11,828 nt of DNA from CAYJBP01 sp964368605. Lineage in GTDB: Bacteria > Bacillota > Dehalobacteriia > UBA4068. The stretch spans positions 1 through 11,828 of the forward strand of contig CAYJBP010000079.1 of assembly GCA_964368605.1 (NCBI GenBank). The letters are read 5' to 3'. The notes beneath the pieces were generated by a model, which did no database searches, was not told the DNA's origin, and saw only the letters and a list, made by a program, of their open reading frames with translations. A program made the position numbers and the translations under genes. Positions 7,143-11,828 of the stretch are shown piece after piece; position 1 is the stretch's first letter, and each line of letters starts with the position of its first letter.

Positions 7143-8888
7143 CTATGCTAGCACCCAATTGATACTCTCGGTTTGCAGCTTAATCATATTGGCATAATCG
7201 GCCGATTGCGCAAGCAGCTCGCTATGCCTGCCCTCGGCCGCCACTTTGCCCTCTTTAAGCAGCACAATTTTATGCGCCCCGGCGATAGTCCGCATCCTGT
7301 GGGCGATTACGATAACTGTTTTATCCTTGGTCAGCCGAGCAATGGCCTGCTGCACGGCGCTTTCGTTTTGAATATCCAGCGATGATGTTGCTTCATCCAA
7401 AAGCACAATAGGCGCATCTTTAAGCAAAGCTCGGGCAATGGATAATCTTTGCCGCTCGCCGCCGGAAAGTTTAGAACCGTTTTCGCCAATTAGGGTATTG
7501 TAGCCCTCGGGCATGGCCATAATAAAGTCGTGGCAGCGGGCGTTTTGGGCGGCTTTGATAACCTCATTATCGCTAGCCCCTTTGCGGCCGATACGGATAT
7601 TTTCCAGCACCGTATTATTAAACAGGGTTACATCCTGGAAAACGATAGAGATGTTTTTTAGCAGCGTTTCCGGCTCGATGCCATGCACATCTTCGCCACC
7701 GATGCTGATTTTGCCACTTTCGATATCCCAAAAACGGGCGGCCAGCTTCATCGCTGTAGATTTACCGCCGCCCGAAGGGCCAACCAGGGCGGTAATCTCG
7801 CCCTGCTTAGCGGTAAAGCTAACCCCGTTTAACACCGTTTCGCTGCTATCATAGCTAAATTGAACATTGTCAAAATCGATATCAAAACCCTTAGGCGACA
7901 TTTTTTCTTGCCCGGTTTGGATTTTGGTACTCTCAAATTCTTTCATCCGCTCCACGCTTTTTAAGGAAATGAATATCCCTGCCAAATTAACCAGTGCCCC
8001 GGCCAGCGGATCATAAATTCGGGCGGCTATCATCAAAAATACGATGAAGGTTAATAGTGTTACCTCGCCTGTAGCCAGCAGGCTTACCCCCACTATCATC
8101 GTGGTGGCGATGCCCACTTTGAGTATCATTTGCGCTAAATTAACAAATGTGCCGGTGATAAATTCGGCCTTGATGCTGGCTTTTTCATGACTATCGAAGT
8201 GATTATCCATAATGTTCAGATGGGCTTTTTCTCGATTATTGGCTTTGATATCCTTAACATTTTCCAAACACTCTTGGATTTTATCAAGATAGGTTAGCTG
8301 AATAGCCTTAGTTTTTAGCGTGAAATAATCCTGCAATTTTTTGGTGGCCAGGCAGAGCAAAAACGATACCGGGATTACCCAGGTAAGGGCAAGCGCCAGC
8401 CGCCAATCGAAGGCAAACATGGCAATACCCATAATTGTGGTGGAGATAATTGAGCCGATAAAATTGGGGATGAAATGGGAAAAGGCATTTTCCATCATCG
8501 TAACATCATTCATGATGGTGGTGGTAAGGTCAGCCAAATCCTTTTTACCAAAGAAGGAAAGGGGCAGTTTGCGCAGGGTTTCGGCCAGGGAAATGCGCAT
8601 ATTGGCACTTTCGTCATAGGCCGAAATAAAGCAGAAATTGTACTGAAAATAATAGAGCACGGCCAGCAAAAGGAAGATGAAAATTGCATAGCCCAGATAG
8701 ACTATAAGCGTATAAACAGGGGCTGTACCTGCTAAAATAGGCAGCAGGGTATCTTGGATAAAATAATAGGCTATGGCGCTAACAGCCATAATGGCTATAT
8801 TGATAAAAACCGTGATAATGCTGGCCTTTAGCAGCTCGCTTGCCCCAAGCTTAGTTAGGGCAAAGGTTTTTTGCAAATACGTTTTCAT
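7143..8888 (-). CDS. ABC exporter half-transporter, second of a pair
   Basis: A 581-residue fusion of a six-helix membrane domain (about 1-315) and a C-terminal ATPase domain, the layout of type IV (exporter) ABC half-transporters. Motifs are Walker A GPSGGGKST (370-378), Q-loop Gln418, signature LSGGERQ (474-480), Walker B IVLLDE (494-499) with catalytic Glu499, D-loop SSLD (502-505) and switch His530. All ATPase residues are intact. Start ATG shares its A with the stop of the upstream partner gene and follows GAGGTGA within it. The two proteins are different in sequence and adjacent, so they most likely form a heterodimer in the inner membrane. General resemblance is to the YbtPQ/IrtAB-like and multidrug exporter groups; the cargo is not deducible. 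Confidence 0.93.
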   Translation of the reverse strand: MKTYLQKTFALTKLGASELLKASIITVFINIAIMAVSAIAYYFIQDTLLPILAGTAPVYTLIVYLGYAIFIFLLLAVLYYFQYNFCFISAYDESANMRISLAETLRKLPLSFFGKKDLADLTTTIMNDVTMMENAFSHFIPNFIGSIISTTIMGIAMFAFDWRLALALTWVIPVSFLLCLATKKLQDYFTLKTKAIQLTYLDKIQECLENVKDIKANNREKAHLNIMDNHFDSHEKASIKAEFITGTFVNLAQMILKVGIATTMIVGVSLLATGEVTLLTFIVFLMIAARIYDPLAGALVNLAGIFISLKSVERMKEFESTKIQTGQEKMSPKGFDIDFDNVQFSYDSSETVLNGVSFTAKQGEITALVGPSGGGKSTAMKLAARFWDIESGKISIGGEDVHGIEPETLLKNISIVFQDVTLFNNTVLENIRIGRKGASDNEVIKAAQNARCHDFIMAMPEGYNTLIGENGSKLSGGERQRLSIARALLKDAPIVLLDEATSSLDIQNESAVQQAIARLTKDKTVIVIAHRMRTIAGAHKIVLLKEGKVAAEGRHSELLAQSADYANMIKLQTESINWVLA

Positions 8889-10663
8889 TAGGCGCTCACC
8901 TCATTCCAAATAAATGCTTGATTGTACTCTGCCCACATTTGGCTATACAGCCCATTTTGGGCGATAAGCTCCTCATGTGTGCCTTGCTCTGCCACTTTGC
9001 CCTCGGCTATTACATAGATTAAGTCGGCATTTTTGGTGGTGGATAGCCTATGCGCTATCATCAAAACCGTTTTGCCTTTGGTAAGCTCATTAAAGGCCAG
9101 CTGGATTTGATGCTCGTTTTCCGGGTCGGCAAAGGCGGTGGCTTCATCGAGCAGGATAATTGGGGCATCACGCAAAATCGCCCTGGCTAGGGCAATACGC
9201 TGCGCCTCGCCGCCCGAGAGATAAACCCCTTTGCTGCCGTAAACCGTATCAAGACCATTGGGTAGCTTGGCAATAATATCCTCGCAACGGGCGGCCTTTA
9301 AGGCCTTGCTTACCTCTTCGATTGTGGCATTAGGCTTGCCCTCTCTAAGATTATCTAAAATGCTGGCCTTATAGAGATTGGTATTTTGAAAAACGAAGGA
9401 GATATTTTCCATCAGCTCGCTATTTTCGATATTTCGCACATCAACACCGCCGACTTTTACCATGCCGTTATCCACATCCCAAAAGCGGGGAATAAGGGTG
9501 GCCAGCGTGGTTTTGCCGCCGCCCGATGGGCCAACGAAGGCCACGGTTTGCCCCTGCTTAATCTCGATATTCACATTATCTACCGCTTTTTTATCCGTGC
9601 CGGGATAGGCAAAGGACACATTTTCCAGCATAATATCGGCACTCTGCGGCGATTGGGGCGAGCTTGGCTTGGCAAGAGGTTGTTCTTTAAGCAAGTTCTC
9701 GATGCGGTTTAAGGCATCGCCGGCTAGCATGGTGTGCTGTCCTACCCACATAATTTTCATCAGCATCAGCGAAGCTATCGGCGTGAAAATTAGGTAAAAG
9801 AAAAAGCTGAGGAAAAACTCCGGCCTATTGCTTTCGCCGGTGATCATAAAGATAGCGGATAGCACCAAAAATATCGGTGTGCTGGCTAAAAAGACTTGAA
9901 ACATGGTCATCGGCAGCCGCATATTATAGGCATATTGAGAAACATAGCTTTTATAAGTAGTGATCACATTATGAAAGCGCTCGAAGGAAAACACCGATTG
10001 ATTAAAGGTTTTGACCACCGGGATGCCACGCATATATTCGGTAGCTTCATTATTCATATTTTCCAGCGCCGATTGATATTGCTGTATCCTTTCCGCCTGG
10101 CCTTTCATCATGCCCGACATCATCGAAACTGCCGCCAAAACCAGCGGAATAAGGCTAATCAAGCCCAACCGCCAATCGAAGATAAACAGCACGATTAGCA
10201 CGGCAATTGGTGTGGTATAGGCCCCTACCAAATCGGGCAATTGATGGGCTAGATAGGTTTCGGTGGCAGCGGCGCTATCATTGATGATGCGGCGCAGCTT
10301 GCCGCTGCCCATATTGCTAAAAAAGCCTAAGGGCAAGCTCATGATATGATTGAGGGCGGTTTTGCGCATATTTTTGGCAATCCGATAGGCGGCTATATGG
10401 GTGCACATCAGGGCAATTAAGTAGATAAGCATAGCCCCAATCGCCGAGCCAACCGCCAGCCAGGCATTGCTGATAATGGTATCGGTAAGGGTGATATTGG
10501 GGTAAATGGCGATAATTTCGCTAATCCCTCGATAGATAAAGATAATTGGCAGCAAGGTCATTACTGCACTGATGCCCGATAAAATCATGCCCAGAGTGAT
10601 AAGATGCTGATAGTTGCCGGCAAAGCTGTTTAGTCTGGCTAGCAGTGATTTTTGTTTTTGCAT
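8888..10663 (-). CDS. ABC exporter half-transporter, first of a pair
   Basis: A 591-residue membrane-ATPase fusion, first gene of the exporter operon. The membrane domain covers about 1-320. The ATPase domain has Walker A GPSGGGKTT (378-386), Q-loop Gln426, signature LSGGEAQ (482-488), Walker B IILLDE (502-507) with Glu507, and switch His538. The D-loop reads AFADPE (510-515) rather than the usual SALD, unlike its partner. This AFADPENE form recurs in YbtPQ/IrtAB-like exporters, as I recall. Start ATG follows AAGGGAG at a 7-base spacing. Upstream are a terminator after tetR and a palindrome at 10693-10706, so expression is probably controlled by the TetR protein. With the next gene it should form a heterodimeric efflux pump. 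Confidence 0.93.
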   Translation of the reverse strand: MQKQKSLLARLNSFAGNYQHLITLGMILSGISAVMTLLPIIFIYRGISEIIAIYPNITLTDTIISNAWLAVGSAIGAMLIYLIALMCTHIAAYRIAKNMRKTALNHIMSLPLGFFSNMGSGKLRRIINDSAAATETYLAHQLPDLVGAYTTPIAVLIVLFIFDWRLGLISLIPLVLAAVSMMSGMMKGQAERIQQYQSALENMNNEATEYMRGIPVVKTFNQSVFSFERFHNVITTYKSYVSQYAYNMRLPMTMFQVFLASTPIFLVLSAIFMITGESNRPEFFLSFFFYLIFTPIASLMLMKIMWVGQHTMLAGDALNRIENLLKEQPLAKPSSPQSPQSADIMLENVSFAYPGTDKKAVDNVNIEIKQGQTVAFVGPSGGGKTTLATLIPRFWDVDNGMVKVGGVDVRNIENSELMENISFVFQNTNLYKASILDNLREGKPNATIEEVSKALKAARCEDIIAKLPNGLDTVYGSKGVYLSGGEAQRIALARAILRDAPIILLDEATAFADPENEHQIQLAFNELTKGKTVLMIAHRLSTTKNADLIYVIAEGKVAEQGTHEELIAQNGLYSQMWAEYNQAFIWNEVSA

Positions 10664-10692
10664 TAAAAGTCTCCCTTACTATTGTATTTTAG

Positions 10693-10706
10693 TTAGTTTT
10701 AGCTAA
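10693..10706. promoter_or_regulatory. Operator-like palindrome upstream of the exporter operon
   Basis: TTAGTTTTAGCTAA matches the perfect palindrome at 11639-11652 in 13 of 14 positions, and the two preceding bases (AG) also match. It lies 30 bases upstream of the first ABC gene's ATG in the 70-base gap after tetR. On the - strand, -10-like hexamers TAAAAT (10691-10686) and TACAAT (10686-10681) follow it, but no good -35 is seen, so the promoter itself is uncertain. Confidence 0.6.
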
Positions 10707-10714
10707 TTCGATTT

Positions 10715-10746
10715 GCAAAAAATATCGGGGCTTTTACCCCAATATT
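10715..10746 (-). terminator. Terminator overlapping the tetR stop codon
   Basis: On the - strand, arms AATATTGGGG and CCCCGATATT (one mismatch) enclose a six-base loop and lead into a T run and GC. The tetR stop codon lies in the loop, so the hairpin forms across the end of the gene. It should separate tetR transcripts from the exporter operon 50 bases further on, at least partly. Confidence 0.75.
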
Positions 10747-11336
10747 TCTTTTGTTCCGGCATAATAAAATTTTTGAATTTTGCCAATATACTCCAAGGCT
10801 TCATCTTTAGGCAAATCATGATGAATGACCTCCAGCATATTATTTAGCCCGGATGTGGCAATAACATGGACAAAAAACTTATTGATCTTAGTTGGCTTAA
10901 AATTATCATTGGCCATAAAATCTAAGGAAGATTTTTCTTCAATCTCAATTAAATCATCGATAAATTTTTCGTATTTTGTGCCGGCCGAGCAGCAAAACAG
11001 CAATTTGGCCAGCTCGAAATCGGCATAAAGATATTCCAAAATTAAATGCGTGCCTTTGCCCATATTATCGCTGATATCGGCACTGTCGAAGTCGTACTCG
11101 CCTTCCACTTCCTGATGGGCTTGTTTATATAATGCCAGCAAATTAGCGGCAAATTCATCAACCAGTGCTTCAAACAGGCCGTCTTTGCCTTTGAAATGAT
11201 TATAAACAGCGCCGGTTGTGGCCTTGGCCTTGGTGGCAATCTCTCGCAAATTGGCATTGATAAAGCCTTTTGCCAAAAACTCATCTTTAGCACAGGCCAT
11301 TATTCGCTCTTTGGTCAGCTCTGAAGAATAACTCAA
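10734..11336 (-). CDS. TetR/AcrR-family transcriptional regulator
   Basis: A 200-residue DNA-binding repressor-type protein. The N-terminal helix-turn-helix is clear, running from KERIMACAKDEFLAKGF through LREIATKAKATTGAVYNHF to KGKDGLFEALV. The rest is a variable helical ligand-sensing domain with no recognisable ligand. I chose the TTG at 11336 because GAGGTGA lies just before it and 200 residues is normal for the family. ATGs at 11351, 11360 and 11369 lack ribosome sites, and the last lies at or before the predicted transcription start. An ATG at 11465 would place the upstream terminator inside the gene. The regulator sits immediately upstream of the exporter operon in the same orientation, a common arrangement for efflux repressors. 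Likely role is repression of the exporter genes, and perhaps the right-end genes, through the TTAGCT-type palindromes (inference). Confidence 0.9.
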   Translation of the reverse strand: MSYSSELTKERIMACAKDEFLAKGFINANLREIATKAKATTGAVYNHFKGKDGLFEALVDEFAANLLALYKQAHQEVEGEYDFDSADISDNMGKGTHLILEYLYADFELAKLLFCCSAGTKYEKFIDDLIEIEEKSSLDFMANDNFKPTKINKFFVHVIATSGLNNMLEVIHHDLPKDEALEYIGKIQKFYYAGTKEILG

Positions 11337-11367
11337 AACATCACCTCGCATAACAAGCATATTTTTC

Positions 11368-11380
11368 ATAACAAGGTTAT
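11368..11380. promoter_or_regulatory. Small palindrome over the tetR -10 region
   Basis: ATAACAAGGTTAT has 5-bp arms and a 3-base centre and covers the predicted -10 of the tetR promoter. Part of it (CATAACAAG, 11367-11375) recurs as a direct repeat at 11349-11357. It is a possible autoregulatory site, but short and unlike the TTAGCT-type palindromes. Confidence 0.3.
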
Positions 11381-11402
11381 CATATTTGTTTTGATTTGTC
11401 AA
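11374..11402 (-). promoter_or_regulatory. Promoter of tetR
   Basis: On the - strand there is a perfect TTGACA (-35, 11402-11397), then a 17-base spacer, then TAACCT (-10, 11379-11374) preceded by TGA, which gives an extended -10. The predicted start near 11367 leaves a short leader before the GAGGTGA ribosome site and the TTG start at 11336. The -10 is a poor match on its own. Confidence 0.6.
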
Positions 11403-11404
11403 GG

Positions 11405-11435
11405 AAAAAGTCGCAGAAAAGCTCTGTGACTTTTT
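11405..11435 (-). terminator. Terminator downstream of the small lipoprotein gene
   Basis: Arms AAAAAGTC-x-CAGA and TCTG-x-GACTTTTT form a 12-bp stem with one non-Watson-Crick position and a five-base loop, with a T run at the 3' side on either strand. It lies between the lipoprotein gene and the tetR promoter, so it most likely ends the lipoprotein transcript. Confidence 0.75.
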
Positions 11436-11480
11436 AACACTTTTAAATATGATGCCAAAATGCAATTAGCAGGGAGCAAA

Positions 11481-11608
11481 TTATGCCTCGCTGCTTGCTT
11501 CGGCAGCGGCCGGGGCGGCGACTTCGCCCTGCTCGGCGGCCTCGGAATTAACACAAGCCCCAGCAATACAGCCCCCAAGACCAAGGTTATCAGCAGTAGT
11601 TTCTTCAT
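11481..11608 (-). pseudogene. Small lipoprotein gene with apparent one-base deletion
   Basis: From ATG at 11608 the sequence encodes MKKLLLITLVLGAVLLG, a convincing lipoprotein signal peptide. After that, the frame turns into Arg/Pro-rich nonsense that would run through the downstream terminator. Adding one G to the run of four at 11558-11561 restores the lipobox LLGAC, followed by VNSEAAEQGEV and an Ala/Glu/Ser-rich tail ending in a TAA at 11481-11483, before the terminator. The restored product would be 42 residues (24 after cleavage), like entericidin-sized lipoproteins. The codon use of the restored tail (GCC, GAG, GAA) suits the neighbours, whereas the unshifted frame does not. It has a good promoter and an operator-like site. 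The cause could be a true mutation, phase variation, or a sequencing error; I cannot tell which. Function unknown. Confidence 0.65.
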
Positions 11609-11638
11609 TATAAAAGGACCCTTTTTTTGTAAAATAAG

Positions 11639-11652
11639 TTAGCTTTAGCTAA
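11639..11652. promoter_or_regulatory. Perfect operator-like palindrome at the lipoprotein transcription start
   Basis: TTAGCTTTAGCTAA is a perfect inverted repeat with 6-bp arms and a 2-base centre. It begins 7 bases after the -10 of the lipoprotein promoter, so it would cover about +1 to +14. Similar sites lie at 10693-10706 and 11780-11793. This position suits a repressor such as the nearby TetR protein. Confidence 0.65.
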
Positions 11653-11659
11653 GCATGGT

Positions 11660-11688
11660 AATATACCATATTATCTAATATTTGGCAA
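11660..11688 (-). promoter_or_regulatory. Promoter of the small lipoprotein gene
   Basis: On the - strand, TTGCCA (-35, 11688-11683) and TATATT (-10, 11665-11660) are separated by exactly 17 bases. The predicted start is near 11653, at the edge of the palindrome. The leader to the ATG at 11608 contains AAAGGG as a possible ribosome site. Confidence 0.75.
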
Positions 11689-11765
11689 TAGTTTATGCAA
11701 AGTTTTTTATTACACTGCGCGTGCTGACGAAATCGACTAAAACTATTTCCCGACTGTCATTTTTA

Positions 11766-11774
11766 TGTTAAAAT
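11766..11774 (+). promoter_or_regulatory. Extended -10 element for the right-end gene
   Basis: TGTTAAAAT is a TGn-extended -10 element, with no good -35 at the expected distance. Transcription would start about 6-7 bases downstream, at the beginning of the palindrome at 11780-11793. Confidence 0.45.
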
Positions 11775-11779
11775 CAAAG

Positions 11780-11793
11780 TTAGTAACAGCTAA
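11780..11793. promoter_or_regulatory. Imperfect operator-like site upstream of the right-end gene
   Basis: TTAGTAACAGCTAA keeps the outer TTAG and CTAA and the right half AGCTAA of the palindrome at 11639-11652 (10 of 14 positions), and the preceding AG also matches. It lies 5 bases after the -10 element and 18 bases before the ATG. As the loosest of the three copies it needs experimental or comparative support. Confidence 0.45.
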
Positions 11794-11811
11794 TATTAAG
11801 GAGCTAAGCCG

Positions 11812-11828
11812 ATGAAAATAACCACCTT
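11812..11828 (+). CDS. Start of an unidentified gene, cut by the window end
   Basis: ATG at 11812 follows a strong AAGGAG site (11798-11803) at an 8-base spacing. Only the first five codons (MKITT) and two further bases are present, so no function can be named. It is divergent from the small lipoprotein gene across a 203-base region holding both promoters and two of the three operator-like palindromes, so it probably shares their regulation. Confidence 0.6.

Noticed and set aside
7120..7158. Longer start for the ATC-hydrolase-like protein at 7158
   Set aside because: It would overlap the upstream ABC gene, lacks a ribosome site, and the extra 13 residues are not family-like; ATG 7119 follows AAGGAG.
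9386..9712. A 108-codon open frame on the + strand
   Set aside because: It is antisense to the ATPase domain of the first ABC protein and resembles no family; a shadow of the real gene.
5042..10663. A siderophore or antibiotic biosynthesis cluster
   Set aside because: No NRPS, PKS, precursor peptide, carrier protein or receptor gene is visible; only modification and transport genes are present.
11337..11465. N-terminal extension of the TetR protein to ATG 11465
   Set aside because: It would include the terminator, the TTGACA promoter and the ribosome site inside the gene; TTG 11336 with GAGGTGA gives the normal family length.
11399..11608. Unshifted 69-residue reading of the small lipoprotein gene
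   Set aside because: After the signal peptide it is Arg/Pro-rich, has no lipobox and runs through the terminator hairpin at 11405-11435. The frame restored by one base ends before the terminator and reads like a lipoprotein.
11687..11747. Eight-base inverted repeat AATAGTTT / AAACTATT in the divergent intergenic region
   Set aside because: The arms are 45 bases apart, AT-rich and overlap the -35 region by chance; no terminator or operator geometry.

Overview
The window is ordinary chromosomal bacterial DNA of moderate to low GC, densely packed, with no rRNA, tRNA, CRISPR array, transposase or phage gene that I can see. The gene families fit a Bacillota lineage (long clostridial-type FolP, stand-alone PTS_EIIC_2 protein, TetR plus paired ABC exporters plus an ATC-hydrolase-like protein). 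A small alanine-rich lipoprotein would also suit a double-membraned member such as a Negativicute. This taxonomic guess is inference from family distribution recalled from memory, and it is weak.

Left block, + strand (1-3893): the 3' part of a PTS_EIIC_2-type membrane protein is followed by folP, folB, folK and panC, tightly spaced or overlapping and closed by a strong hairpin terminator. folB, folK and folP make the pterin side of dihydropteroate, and panC makes pantothenate, so this is a vitamin operon (folate plus the last step to pantothenate).

Middle, - strand (3924-5013): a single ACR3/BASS-type permease gene with its own clear sigma70-type promoter and its own terminator. This terminator faces the panC terminator, so the two transcription units converge.

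Right block, - strand (5042-11336): a TetR-family regulator, then two half-size ABC exporters, an L-2-amino-thiazoline-4-carboxylate hydrolase family protein, a class I SAM methyltransferase and a leucine-carboxyl-methyltransferase-family (TcmP-like) methyltransferase. The five genes after tetR overlap or nearly touch and look like one operon. A terminator overlapping the tetR stop codon separates tetR from them. The layout suggests a regulated modify-and-export unit for a small molecule, but no substrate can be read from the sequence.

Right edge (11405-11828): a tiny lipoprotein gene on the - strand that appears to carry a one-base deletion in a G run, and the first codons of a + strand gene running off the window. 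The two are transcribed divergently. A 14-bp palindrome of the form TTAGCTTTAGCTAA lies just downstream of the lipoprotein promoter. A one-mismatch copy lies in front of the ABC exporter operon, and a looser copy lies in front of the + strand gene. These three sites look like the operators of one regulator, with the TetR protein as the obvious candidate, and are the most interesting unexplained structure in the window.
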